Made by a program: the position numbers and the translations under genes
Notes under the pieces: model-generated
Databases searched by the model: none
Told to the model about the DNA's origin: nothing
What the model saw: only the letters and a program-made list of their open reading frames with translations
Part shown: piece after piece, positions 40,467 through 47,816 of the stretch
How positions within the stretch are numbered: position 1 is the first letter of the stretch
Layout: each line of letters opens with the position of its first letter
NCBI GenBank assembly: GCA_964555735.1
Contig: CAZKTS010000288.1
Location: 1 to 64,000 of the forward strand
DNA from: CAZKTS01 sp964555735
Lineage (GTDB): Bacteria; Actinomycetota; Acidimicrobiia; IMCC26256; PALSA-555
Reading direction: 5' to 3'
DNA length: 64,000 nucleotides

Positions 40467-41461
40467 CTCGCGTGGTGACGGGCGGCCCGGAGCTGCGCGC
40501 GGCGCTGCAATCGACCACGGCGGAGGCGCTGGCGCTCGAATCTGAGCCGATCGCTGAGGTGCAGCGGTGCGTGGCCGACGTCATGCGCCTGCTGGCCGAC
40601 GTGCCAATCGCGCCCGAGGTGCCATCGGCGGCGGTCGTGCAAGCGGTCATCGACTGGCTGTGGGAGCGGCGGGTGGTCGTGCGCGCGCCGACGGGCGCGA
40701 CGCTGGCGGCGGCGGCGATCGTGGCCGAGTCGCGGGACATCCAGCTGCGATGGCACTGGGGCGTCCGGTGGGTGGCGGCGGCGTATCCGACGGTCGACCT
40801 CGCCACGCCGCAGTTCGTCGCGGCGCTGCTGTGCTCGGGGCACGACCCCGAGCAGGAGCTGCGAGCGCCGTGGCCGGCGTTCCTGCTGCGCATACCGCCC
40901 GGGACGGGCCTGCCGGCTGAGCTGATCATGGTGGCGCGCGTGACCGACCCGGACGAAGGGCTGGCGATCGTGGCGCTCGGCCGGAGCTATTCGTGGTGGC
41001 AGCGCGTGACGGTGGCGCAGCTGTGCGCGCCGGACTTCGCGCTCGACCAGCCCGACACGGCGACGGAGGTGCCGATGGATGCGGCCGACGTGCGGGTGCA
41101 GACCGCGCTGCGTGCGCTGGTGCGCAGCGTGCTCGCGTGGGTGGCCGACCCGGAGCGGGTGCAGGCGGCGCGTGTGGGGCCATCGAGCCCGAAGGCTGAG
41201 CGGGCGCGCGCGGCTGCGCGTCGTGGTCTTCCGCTCGATCGGTACGTGCTGACGGCTCCGATCCGAATCGATGCGCGCCCGGTGGTAGCGGCGTACCTCG
41301 CCGGCGAGAGGGCGCGGCCTGGTGTGCGGTCGCTCGTGCGCGGGTTCTGGCGGCGGCAGGCGTGCGGTGCTGGGCGCGTGGATCGGGTGTGGCGGTGGAT
41401 CGAGCCGCACTGGCGCGGCGGCGAAGACCTCCCGATCGCGGTGCGGGTGCATCGGCCGTGA
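40463..41461 (+). CDS. Hypothetical protein, 332 aa
   Basis: The protein starts in a GTGA overlap. It is Ala/Val/Arg-rich with regular helices and has a basic segment KAERARAAARRGLPLDR (about 238-254). The final third contains RSLVRGFWRRQACG followed by WRWIEPHWRGGEDLPI, an ending seen in phage replication-region proteins, but I cannot name a family. No nucleotide-binding motif. Confidence 0.6.
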   Translation: MTRVVTGGPELRAALQSTTAEALALESEPIAEVQRCVADVMRLLADVPIAPEVPSAAVVQAVIDWLWERRVVVRAPTGATLAAAAIVAESRDIQLRWHWGVRWVAAAYPTVDLATPQFVAALLCSGHDPEQELRAPWPAFLLRIPPGTGLPAELIMVARVTDPDEGLAIVALGRSYSWWQRVTVAQLCAPDFALDQPDTATEVPMDAADVRVQTALRALVRSVLAWVADPERVQAARVGPSSPKAERARAAARRGLPLDRYVLTAPIRIDARPVVAAYLAGERARPGVRSLVRGFWRRQACGAGRVDRVWRWIEPHWRGGEDLPIAVRVHRP

Positions 41462-41634
41462 GGCGGGCGCGGCACCCGACGATCGAGCCGATGACGGTCC
41501 AGATCCGTACCCGGGCCGAGGTCGGCGACAACGACCGCACGGTCGAGCTGCTCACACGCCTGGCGAGGAGCCGAGGGTGGGAGCTGACCGTCACGCGGCG
41601 GCACCCGCGCCGGGCGCCCCGCCAGCCCGCCTAA
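41458..41634 (+). CDS. Small basic protein, 58 aa
   Basis: Starts at GTG 41458 (GTGA overlap) or at ATG 41491. The product is very Arg-rich (VELLTRLARSRGWELTVTRR). It precedes the long gene-free region; its stop lies at the edge of a repeat. A small DNA-binding protein is possible. Confidence 0.5.
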   Translation: MRRARHPTIEPMTVQIRTRAEVGDNDRTVELLTRLARSRGWELTVTRRHPRRAPRQPA

Positions 41635-41720
41635 TCGCCGCGCTGGCGCGCCTTCGAGTGGTCGCCCACCCCTGACCCGCCCGCCCGGGCAAAGCGCGCC
41701 TACGGGGCTCCTACGGGCCC
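41629..41720 (+). repeat. Dispersed GC-rich repeat, intergenic copy
   Basis: Begins with CCTAATCGCCGCGCTGGCGC and contains the core GCGCGCCTACGGGG (41694-41707). It lies at the 5' end of the gene-free region. Confidence 0.7.
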
Positions 41721-41732
41721 CGGGCGCCAATG

Positions 41733-41820
41733 GGCCTAATCGCCTCGCTGGCGCGTCGGGCGAGGCTGGGGCACCTAGCACCCGTCCGGCGCCCAAAAGC
41801 GCGCCTACGGGGCGCCTGTG
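41733..41820 (+). repeat. Dispersed GC-rich hairpin repeat, second intergenic copy
   Basis: Contains CCTAATCGCCTCGCTGGCGC, GGGGCACCTAGCACCC and GGCGCCC (41788-41794), a 15-nt loop, GGGCGCC (41810-41816); the core GCGCGCCTACGGGG is at 41799-41812. The loop is identical to that of the copy near 25875. Confidence 0.75.
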
Positions 41821-42138
41821 CGGCCCGGCGGGCGGTCTTGGCCCTGGGGCGAGGGGAAGTGCCGCCCGCGTACCCGTCGGTCGTGCGGTCGAGGGGATGG
41901 GCGCTCCGACATCGGGCCGGGTACGCGGGCGGCGAGGTGCAGCCTACCACGGGCGGCCGCGCTCGATCGGGGTCGGGGCTTGGCCGGTCCTTGCCGGTCT
42001 TCGACAAGCCTCGGCGAGCGCATGTCCGCATGCGCTCGCGCGCGCCGCCCGGCGGGCGGCGCAATCGCGTCACGGCCGGCGCGGATCGGCCTACGGCCGA
42101 TAAGCCTCTTCGATGATTCCCTGAGGAGAATCTCTGAC

Positions 42139-42196
42139 GCGCACGGGCGCGCTTGCGCGCACGTACGCATGTACCCGCGTGGGCGCGCCCGTGCGC
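42139..42196 (+). repeat. 14-bp inverted repeat enclosing alternating purine-pyrimidine DNA
   Basis: Arms GCGCACGGGCGCGC (42139-42152) and GCGCGCCCGTGCGC (42183-42196) are exact reverse complements with a 30-nt loop rich in GCGC, ACGTACGCATGTAC and CGCG steps. It could extrude as a cruciform or adopt left-handed DNA. Confidence 0.7.
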
Positions 42197-42222
42197 ACAC
42201 GCACACGCACGCGCGGGCGCGC

Positions 42223-42250
42223 GAGGCGGCGGCACCGGCGGCGCTCGGGG
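42223..42250 (+). repeat. 28-bp direct repeat, copy 1
   Basis: The 28 bases beginning GAGGCGGCGGCACC and ending GCGCTCGGGG recur exactly at 42413-42440, 190 bp downstream. They flank the 20-bp palindrome at 42259. Confidence 0.8.
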
Positions 42251-42258
42251 CGGCCGCG

Positions 42259-42278
42259 GTGTCTACCCGAGTAGACAC
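42259..42278 (+). promoter_or_regulatory. Operator-like palindrome
   Basis: GTGTCTACCCGAGTAGACAC has 8-bp perfect arms (GTGTCTAC / GTAGACAC) around CCGA. It is the cleanest repressor- or initiator-type site in the gene-free region. Confidence 0.6.
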
Positions 42279-42359
42279 CGATCGGCGGGGCTGGGGGGAA
42301 CTGGTGCAACGTGGCGGGATCGCGAGGCGAATCGGCATCGCCGCTCGACGCGCATGCAC

Positions 42360-42413
42360 TAGCCTCGCGGTGTATGCGGTATGTGAGTGAGCCGAACTAG
42401 CGGCCCGCGCTAG
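42360..42413 (+). promoter_or_regulatory. Leader-like mini-ORF with overlapping hairpin
   Basis: TAGCCT (42360-42365), 8 nt, then ATG 42374 opens an eight-codon ORF (MRYVSEPN) ending in TAG at 42398-42400. The stop lies within CTAGCG-GCCCG-CGCTAG (42397-42413), a 6-bp hairpin. The layout recalls a leader peptide with attenuator; alternatively it is chance. Confidence 0.35.
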
Positions 42414-42440
42414 AGGCGGCGGCACCGGCGGCGCTCGGGG
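42413..42440 (+). repeat. 28-bp direct repeat, copy 2
   Basis: Exact copy of 42223-42250, ending about 50 bp before the helicase start. Confidence 0.8.
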
Positions 42441-42478
42441 CTGGGGCTGAATTAGCGGGGCCGGCCGCAGTGGCGCGC

Positions 42479-42484
42479 TATTCG
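42479..42484 (+). promoter_or_regulatory. Start-proximal motif TATTCG (second class)
   Basis: GCGCTATTCG, 7 nt, ATG 42492. One of three sites with the same layout. Confidence 0.5.
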
Positions 42485-42491
42485 GGGTGGG

Positions 42492-43958
42492 ATGGCTGTG
42501 CGGGTGCGTGCGACGCTGGAGCTAGCCCTGGCTGACGTGCCGGCGGAGCTGGTGGACGCGCTGCGCGCGGAGTTCACGGTCGCGAACCCGGTTCGCGCGA
42601 AGCTGGAGGCGATGGGGCGGCGCAACCGTGCGATGGCGTGGCGCGCGGCGAAGACGCCGGCTGAGCTGCGGTTCTGGCGCGAGGCGGGGGGTGTGCTGCA
42701 TCTACCGCGGGGCGCGGTGTCGCGAGTGCGGCGGGTGGCGGAGGCGCACGGGGTGCGGCTGACGTGGCGCGATGAGCGGGAGGCGGGCGGGGACTTCTAC
42801 GCGCGTGCGATCGCGCATCGCCCGGCGAGTCGCGAGGCGGATGGTGGGGCGCTGCGGTGGTATCAGACCGAGGCGATTGCGCGGGCGATGGATCGGCAGT
42901 GCGGGATCATTCGCGCGCCGACGGGGTCGGGCAAGACGACGATCGCGCTGGGGCTGGTGGCGGCGGTTCGGGTGCCTACGCTGGTCGTGGTGTGGTCGGG
43001 CGCGCTATTCGACCAGTGGGTGCAGCGACTGCGCGATGAGTTGGGGCTGCGCGCCGATGAGATTGGGCGATACGGTGCGGGGCATGATCAGGTGCGGCCG
43101 GTGACGGTGGCGATGCAACAGAAGCTCTGGCGCGGCATGTCGCGGGACTTCGTCGCGCGGTGGGGGATGGTGGTGATCGATGAGGTGCAGCGCGCGCCGG
43201 CGCGCACGTTCGCCGAGGTGGTGGGCCAGATCCCGGCGAAGTACCGGATCGGGATCAGCGCAGACGAGACGCGACCCGATGGGCTGGAGGCGGTGACGTA
43301 CGACGTGTTCGGGCCGCTGGTGTACGAGGTGTCGCGCGATGACTTGATCGCGGACGGCAGCGTGCGCGACGTGGAGATCCGGGTGGTGCCGACGGAGTTT
43401 CGCGCGGACTGGTATCGCGATCAGCTAGCGCGGCGGCAGATCCCAGACATCAAGCGGTTGCTCGATGAGATGGAGGCGGACGACGCGCGCAACGAGCTAG
43501 TGGCCGAGGTGATGCAGGGCGAGGTGCGCGAGGGCCGGCAGGTGGCGATGGTGGCGTCGCGGGTCGCGATCTGTCGGCGGGTAGATGCGGCGTTGGCGGC
43601 GCGGCGGGTGGGGTCGGGCGTGGCGGTGGGCGAGGACGGCGCTGCGGCGGGCGAGGCGATCGCGCGGTTGAAGTCGGGCGAGCTGCGCGCGTTGTGCGCG
43701 AGCATCCAGCTATTCGGAACGGGCGTGGACGTGCCGGCGTTGTCGCGCGGCGTGCTGGCGACTCCGATCGGGTCGAATCGCCAGCTGTTCGGCCAGGTGC
43801 GCGGGCGGCTGTCGCGACCTGGTGAGCCGGCGGTGCTCTATGTGCTGTGGGATCGACACGTCTACAGCGCGAACATGCTGCGGCGGCTGGAGGCGTGGAA
43901 TCGGCGCGTGTTGGTGCGCGTCGGTGGTGGCTGGGTCGATGCGAGTGAGGTGGAGTAA
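42492..43958 (+). CDS. SF2 DNA helicase (UvsW/DEAD-like)
   Basis: The 488-residue enzyme has SF2 helicase motifs: Q-region LRWYQTEAI (about 122), Walker A APTGSGKTT (about 140-148), VVWSGALFDQWVQRL (motif Ia), Walker B VVIDEVQRAP (about 225; DEVQ instead of DEAH), GISADETR (motif III region, about 255), and QVRGRLSRPG (motif VI, about 436). Such helicases remodel forks and R-loops and start recombination-dependent replication. Beside the candidate origin this fits T4 UvsW-type function. ATG is 7 nt after TATTCG. Confidence 0.85.
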   Translation: MAVRVRATLELALADVPAELVDALRAEFTVANPVRAKLEAMGRRNRAMAWRAAKTPAELRFWREAGGVLHLPRGAVSRVRRVAEAHGVRLTWRDEREAGGDFYARAIAHRPASREADGGALRWYQTEAIARAMDRQCGIIRAPTGSGKTTIALGLVAAVRVPTLVVVWSGALFDQWVQRLRDELGLRADEIGRYGAGHDQVRPVTVAMQQKLWRGMSRDFVARWGMVVIDEVQRAPARTFAEVVGQIPAKYRIGISADETRPDGLEAVTYDVFGPLVYEVSRDDLIADGSVRDVEIRVVPTEFRADWYRDQLARRQIPDIKRLLDEMEADDARNELVAEVMQGEVREGRQVAMVASRVAICRRVDAALAARRVGSGVAVGEDGAAAGEAIARLKSGELRALCASIQLFGTGVDVPALSRGVLATPIGSNRQLFGQVRGRLSRPGEPAVLYVLWDRHVYSANMLRRLEAWNRRVLVRVGGGWVDASEVE

Positions 43959-44206
43959 TGGCGAAGGTCCGTGTGGTGGTGACGCGAGGTGAAGAGGTTT
44001 ACGCGCCGGTGAGTTATCACTCTTTCCGAGTGGGGCCGCTCTCGGTGACGTTCGAGTGCGAGTCGGACATGGTCGGTCCGATGGCGGAGGAGTGGACGGA
44101 GGCGCTTCGCCGGCTGAGCGACACGGTCTATGCCGATGAGCTGCGGCTGCATCTGGAGCGGGTGAAGACTGCAGCGGCGGCGGCGCGTGCGAGCCAGCGC
44201 GCATGA
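43958..44206 (+). CDS. Small hypothetical protein, 82 aa
   Basis: MAKVRVVVTRGEEVYAPVSY begins a beta-rich half followed by a helical, Ala/Arg-rich half. It overlaps the helicase stop (TAATG) and the next gene (ATGA). Function unknown; operon position suggests a replication accessory role. Confidence 0.6.
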   Translation: MAKVRVVVTRGEEVYAPVSYHSFRVGPLSVTFECESDMVGPMAEEWTEALRRLSDTVYADELRLHLERVKTAAAAARASQRA

Positions 44207-44694
44207 GTCGGCGGCTGAGGTACGCCGAGCACGAGGCGGCGGCGGCCAAGCTGGCGGCGATGGTGACGGCGCGGCCGGCGGCCAAGCGGCGCGTGATCAC
44301 ACGGGCGCGCGCGGCGCAGGACTTGGAGCGCGCGATCGAGGCTCGCGACTATGCGAGCCTGCGGCCGACGCATCTGGTCGCGTTGTGGGCGCGGTGCCAT
44401 GGGCAGGTGTACGGGGTCGCGCCGGCGGAGCTGGACGCGGCCTCGTGGCGAGGCGCGGCGTTTGCGGCGGCGCGGCTGGTCAGGGGTGAGTTCGGCGGGT
44501 CGATGGAGGCGGCGGTGGAGTTCCTGCGGTGGACGTGGCGGCGGGAGCAGTGGCGCGAGGACAAGGCGCGCGAGGAGCGCAACGCGCGGGTGGGGCGCAT
44601 CGGCTGGCGGCTGCAGTTCGTGGCGCGTCACTTGCTGACGGACTATCGGCTCGACCGGGCGCGGCGCCGGTTGCCGATCGGGGCGAAGCCGTGA
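44203..44694 (+). CDS. Hypothetical helical protein, 163 aa
   Basis: A basic, helical protein with a Trp-rich stretch FLRWTWRREQWREDKAREER near residues 107-126. Similar architecture is common in phage recombination or DNA-binding accessory proteins, but I recognise no family. It starts in an ATGA overlap and ends in GTGA with the next gene. Confidence 0.6.
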   Translation: MSRRLRYAEHEAAAAKLAAMVTARPAAKRRVITRARAAQDLERAIEARDYASLRPTHLVALWARCHGQVYGVAPAELDAASWRGAAFAAARLVRGEFGGSMEAAVEFLRWTWRREQWREDKAREERNARVGRIGWRLQFVARHLLTDYRLDRARRRLPIGAKP

Positions 44695-44885
44695 GTCGCA
44701 AGGACCGAGTGATGTTGGCGGCGTGGGTGTCACCCGAGGTGCGCGAGGTCGCGCGGGTGGAAGCCGCGGCGGCGTGTATGGAGTTCTCGCGGTGGGTCGA
44801 GTGGGCGGTGAGGCGCGCATTCGCTGAGGAGGTTTCGCGGCAGGTGTTGCGGGATGACGCGGAGAAGGACGCGGCGGGTCGATGA
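44691..44885 (+). CDS. Ribbon-helix-helix-like DNA-binding protein, 64 aa
   Basis: The sequence (DRVMLAAWVSPEVREVARVE, then FSRWVEWAVRRAFAEEV) has the strand-helix-helix pattern of CopG/Arc repressors. Its last 24 codons are part of a 105-bp segment duplicated at 45245. It is intact and probably a regulator of nearby genes. Confidence 0.6.
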   Translation: MSRKDRVMLAAWVSPEVREVARVEAAAACMEFSRWVEWAVRRAFAEEVSRQVLRDDAEKDAAGR

Positions 44886-44916
44886 CGTGCAAGGAGTGCC
44901 ACGGGTGCCGACTGGT
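44812..44916 (+). repeat. 105-bp direct repeat, left copy flanking the Tad2-like gene
   Basis: Contains the end of the ribbon-helix-helix gene and the start of the Cys-rich gene. It matches 45245-45349 with only about six mismatches over 105 bp. Confidence 0.9.
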
Positions 44917-44962
44917 GACGTGCAAGTTCTCACAGACAGAGGAGAGGGTTAATCATGGCTGA
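44882..44962 (+). pseudogene. Truncated copy of the Cys-rich gene (26 aa)
   Basis: MTCKECHGCRLV is the same as the start of the intact gene at 45315 (MMCKECHGCRLV), but the reading frame soon leaves the similarity and ends after 26 codons, overlapping the Tad2-like start. It is best seen as a remnant created by the duplication that brought in the Tad2-like gene. Confidence 0.75.
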
Positions 44963-45230
44963 TTTCTCATGGGCGTTGGCGGAGCTGAGGGCAGGGCGGC
45001 TGGTAGCTCGGGAGGGGTGGAACGGGAAGGGCCAGTGGCTCGCGCTCCCGAGGGCGTATCCGCGCGGCATTCCGATCGACAAGAACACGGCTGAGGCGAC
45101 GGGGATCCCCGAGGGGACGGTCTGCAGGTTCTTGCCGTACATCATCGTGCGGACGGTCGATGGGGCTTTCGTGCCGTGGCAGGCGTCGCAGACGGACGTG
45201 ATGGCTGAGGACTGGGCGGCGCCCCCATGA
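44955..45230 (+). CDS. Tad2-like anti-Thoeris protein (DUF2829)
   Basis: The 91-residue product fits the DUF2829/Tad2 family: FSWALAELRAGRLVAREGWN (residues 4-23) followed by GKGQWLAL, then PYIIVRTVDGAFVPWQASQT (about 61-80) and DVMAEDW. Tad2 proteins sequester the cyclic ADP-ribose-type signal of Thoeris defence and so block abortive NAD depletion. It has a clear AGGAGAGG ribosome site before ATG 44955, unlike its neighbours, and it lies exactly between two 105-bp direct repeats, the mark of acquisition as a cassette. Confidence 0.85.
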   Translation: MADFSWALAELRAGRLVAREGWNGKGQWLALPRAYPRGIPIDKNTAEATGIPEGTVCRFLPYIIVRTVDGAFVPWQASQTDVMAEDWAAPP

Positions 45231-45244
45231 GGCGCGTTCCGCCC

Positions 45245-45317
45245 GGCGCGCATTCGCTGAGGAGGTTTCGCGGCAGGTGTTGCGGGATGACGCGGAGAAG
45301 GACGCGCGCGGCCGATG
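45245..45317 (+). pseudogene. 3' fragment of the ribbon-helix-helix gene
   Basis: The duplicated tail encodes RRAFAEEVSRQVLRDDAEKD as in the intact gene at 44691 and retains its TGA, overlapping ATG 45315 as TGATG. It has no start and no upstream half, so it is a remnant. Confidence 0.75.
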
Positions 45318-45349
45318 ATGTGTAAGGAGTGCCACGGGTGCCGACTGGT
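45245..45349 (+). repeat. 105-bp direct repeat, right copy
   Basis: Near-identical to 44812-44916. It begins 14 nt after the Tad2-like stop. Confidence 0.9.
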
Positions 45350-45815
45350 CGGCTGGAGCGGGGCGGGGCCGCACTTCTGCCGCGCGTGCTCGCGAGAGGT
45401 GACGCTGCTCGAAGCGTTCGAGGTCATCACGGCGGCATGGCGTGAGCAGCGCTCTCGTGCCGAGCGAGCCGAGCACGCGAGGGATGAGGCGGCAGCGTGG
45501 CTGCTGACGATCGCGGAGATGACCAGCGACTACATGAAGGCGGTCGTGCTCGCGAAGCAGGCGCTGCGCGGGCGCTCGCCGAGTGCGCGGCTGCTTGCGC
45601 GGGTACAGGCCGGGGATGCTCTTTCTCACAGCCCGGAGGACGAGAGACTCGTGGCCGCCCGGGTAGCCGAGGTCATGGGTGGCGAGAAGCCAAGGCCGCT
45701 CAATAGTCGTGCGTGGGAGGAGCGAGCCGTGCGGGCCGAGGCTCGGTGTGCCGAGTATGAAGCTCGGCTGCAGCAGGTGCATGATGCGATTGAGCGACTC
45801 AGGGGTGACTCGTGA
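45315..45815 (+). CDS. Cys-rich coiled-coil protein, 166 aa
   Basis: The N-terminus (MMCKECHGCRLVGWSGAGPH, then FCRACSREV) has four or more Cys in CxxC pairs, a probable zinc ribbon. The rest is a charged coiled coil with Arg, Glu and Ala. A truncated copy of its start lies before the Tad2-like gene. Function unknown. Confidence 0.6.
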   Translation: MMCKECHGCRLVGWSGAGPHFCRACSREVTLLEAFEVITAAWREQRSRAERAEHARDEAAAWLLTIAEMTSDYMKAVVLAKQALRGRSPSARLLARVQAGDALSHSPEDERLVAARVAEVMGGEKPRPLNSRAWEERAVRAEARCAEYEARLQQVHDAIERLRGDS

Positions 45816-46114
45816 GAGTGAAACCCACTGACCCAAGGTGGACCGTGAGCGGGATTGGCGTCTTGACGCCGCGTCAGGCGCTGGAGATTGGGCTTGCGCG
45901 CGACGAGCACAATTGCAGGACGTGGACCCGCGCGAGTGGCGTTGCTCAGCTGTCGCATATCGTGACGGACTGTGCCGTGCGAGTCGTGCAGGTCCAGCGA
46001 TTCCGCGCCTCTGGGTCCGCGACACGCGGCGATCGCGTGATGATGGGGCGGGCACTGCGCACTCTCAATGTCGCGGTCGATCTGTGGACCGAGTCGACGG
46101 GGCGGACGCCATGA
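45812..46114 (+). CDS. Small hypothetical protein, 100 aa
   Basis: Starts in a GTGA overlap. It contains VLTPRQALEIGLARDEHNCR, and its codon choice is a little less GC-biased than the flanking replication genes. No family recognised. It lies in the accessory stretch after the Tad2-like cassette. Confidence 0.5.
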   Translation: MRVKPTDPRWTVSGIGVLTPRQALEIGLARDEHNCRTWTRASGVAQLSHIVTDCAVRVVQVQRFRASGSATRGDRVMMGRALRTLNVAVDLWTESTGRTP

Positions 46115-46347
46115 GCGTGACGCTGCGGACGTTGCGGGTAGAGCGCCCGGACTGGGCGTGGACGGCCGAGCGCGCGGGGATGGGGTGGCGATATGTTGGA
46201 GCACGCGGAGGGCGGCAGGTGGTGGTTTTCGCGTGTGCGCGGCTGATCGGCGAGGATGAGTTTGCGACGGAGTGGCGTGTGGATGATGGAGCCATCTCGC
46301 GGTCTTATGTGTCGTGGTGGCTGGAGTGCGAGGCGCGGTCGGCATGA
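46111..46347 (+). CDS. Small hypothetical protein, 78 aa
   Basis: A compact Trp-rich protein (RPDWAWTAERAGMGWRYVGA; SYVSWWLECEARSA). ATG 46111 overlaps the previous stop as ATGA. Function unknown; accessory gene position next to an anti-defence gene makes it a candidate counter-defence protein, without direct evidence. Confidence 0.5.
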   Translation: MSVTLRTLRVERPDWAWTAERAGMGWRYVGARGGRQVVVFACARLIGEDEFATEWRVDDGAISRSYVSWWLECEARSA

Positions 46348-47816
46348 TGCGGCGGCGCGTGGGGTCTGGTGAGCGGGCGGCGCCTGCGGCGGTGCAGATC
46401 CCGCACGACGTCGTCAACGAGCAGGCGGTGCTGGTCGCGGCGTTGGCGGACGCCGATGTTCGGCGCAAGCTGACGCTGCAGATCAAGCCGGACGAGTTTG
46501 TGGTCCGCGAGCACGGTGTCTTGTGGATCGCGCTCGGCGAGGTGGCGAAGCGCCGGCTGGAGCCGGACCTCGCGACGCTGCAGCAGCTGACGGGTGATGA
46601 GAAGTCGGCGCGGTATGCGATCGAGCTGGCGGGCGCGTTGGGTGCGCCGGCGAACCTTGACCATCATGTCACGGCGATGCGGTGGGATCGCGCGCGCGTT
46701 GAGGCGTCGACGGGGCCGCTGGCGCAGCTGATCGAGCTATTGCGCGACCCGCAGACGGAGCCGGCGCGGGTGCAATCGGTGGCTGGGCAGCTGGCGGAGG
46801 TGTTTCGGCGCGGTGCGGCGCATGAGCTACTGCGCGACCCGCAGGCGTTGTCGGCGGCGACACGGGCGGAGCGGGCGAGGCGCCGCGAGCGGGCGGTGTA
46901 CCCGTACGGGATCGATGGGCTCGACTACACGGAGGACGGGGCGGTGCGAGTGATGCCCGGGTGTGCGCCGGGCAAGGTGACGGTGGTGACGGGCGTTCCG
47001 GGTTCGGGCAAGACCACGGTGGCGGCGCAGATGGCGCTAGGGCAGCTGCGTGCTGGGCGGACGGTGCTCTATGGCGCGTGGGAGATCGGGGCCGAGGCGG
47101 CGCTGGAGATGCTGGCGACGCTGTCGGTTGGGCAGTCGCGCTCGAAGGTTCTGGCGGCTGGGATCACGGCGGAGGAAGAGCGCGAGATCGAAGCCGAGGA
47201 GGAGCGGCTGCAGGCCGATCGCCGGCTGTATTTCGTGGGGCGCCCGAAGCGGGTGGTGGGGTCGCACACGGCGCGCGGAGTGAGTGCGCACAACCTGCGA
47301 GCGTTGGAGGCGGTGCACGCGGCGATCGTGGAGACGGGTGCGGAGGTTTTCGTGGCCGACTTGTGGAAGCGCATGCTGACGGAGACGCGGCCCGAGGACG
47401 AAGAGGCGGCGTTCGAGGTGCAGCAGGACGTGTGTCAGCAGACGGGGTGCCACGGGCTGCTGCTGCAGCAACAGCGATTCAAGGACATCGAGTCGCGGCC
47501 CGACAAGCGGCCGACGCGCGAGGGGATCAAGGGATCGGGCACGTATGTCGAGGTCGCGGATGTGATCGTCGGCGTGCACCGCCCGGCGCTGTGGAAGAAT
47601 ATCGCGGACGACACGCTGGAGCTGATCTTGCTGAAGCAGCGATGGGGCGGGCGGGCGACGGCGATCGAGTTCGATTGGCACGGCGACACGGCGTCACTCG
47701 CGAACCCGCGCGAAGTACCGCTCGACGATGGCGTGCGAGGGCATGACGACGCGGACGACTTTCTGGCGCCGCGGGTGGGCAGCCCGAAGCGCGCGCGCAA
47801 GGGTGCGGGGCGGTAG
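46344..47816 (+). CDS. DnaB-like replicative helicase
   Basis: The 490-residue protein has a DnaB N-terminal helical domain (NEQAVLVAALADADVRRKLT, residues 25-44, and FVVREHGVLWIALGEVAKRR) and a RecA-type motor: Walker A GVPGSGKTT (about 216-224), VLYGAWEIGAEAALEML (about 239), Walker B-like AEVFVADLWKRML (about 332), and a QQQRFKDIESRPDKRPTREG stretch ending with the helicase's KGSGTYVEVADVIVGVHRP (about 395-412). It would unwind DNA at the fork with the primase next to it. The start overlaps the previous gene (ATGA). Confidence 0.85.
   Translation: MMRRRVGSGERAAPAAVQIPHDVVNEQAVLVAALADADVRRKLTLQIKPDEFVVREHGVLWIALGEVAKRRLEPDLATLQQLTGDEKSARYAIELAGALGAPANLDHHVTAMRWDRARVEASTGPLAQLIELLRDPQTEPARVQSVAGQLAEVFRRGAAHELLRDPQALSAATRAERARRRERAVYPYGIDGLDYTEDGAVRVMPGCAPGKVTVVTGVPGSGKTTVAAQMALGQLRAGRTVLYGAWEIGAEAALEMLATLSVGQSRSKVLAAGITAEEEREIEAEEERLQADRRLYFVGRPKRVVGSHTARGVSAHNLRALEAVHAAIVETGAEVFVADLWKRMLTETRPEDEEAAFEVQQDVCQQTGCHGLLLQQQRFKDIESRPDKRPTREGIKGSGTYVEVADVIVGVHRPALWKNIADDTLELILLKQRWGGRATAIEFDWHGDTASLANPREVPLDDGVRGHDDADDFLAPRVGSPKRARKGAGR

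Larger units (their letters stand above)
41635..42491 (+). other. 857-bp gene-free region, candidate origin/control region
   Basis: No convincing gene is seen. From 5' to 3' it holds two dispersed hairpin repeats, a 14-bp inverted repeat GCGCACGGGCGCGC (42139-42152 / 42183-42196) enclosing alternating purine-pyrimidine sequence, the palindrome GTGTCTACCCGAGTAGACAC (42259-42278), a 28-bp direct repeat (42223-42250 and 42413-42440), a tiny leader-like ORF with hairpin (42374-42413), and a TATTCG start motif. The helicase that follows fits a replication origin or master control region. Inference only. Confidence 0.5.

Noticed and set aside
42139..42222. Z-DNA-forming element as a functional feature
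   Set aside because: The alternating purine-pyrimidine run is real, but such runs arise easily at this GC content; I report only the inverted repeat.
41710..42425. Several open frames on both strands in the gene-free region
   Set aside because: They run through palindromes and repeats, are very Arg/Ala/His-rich, overlap each other in many frames, and lack a start signal or family.
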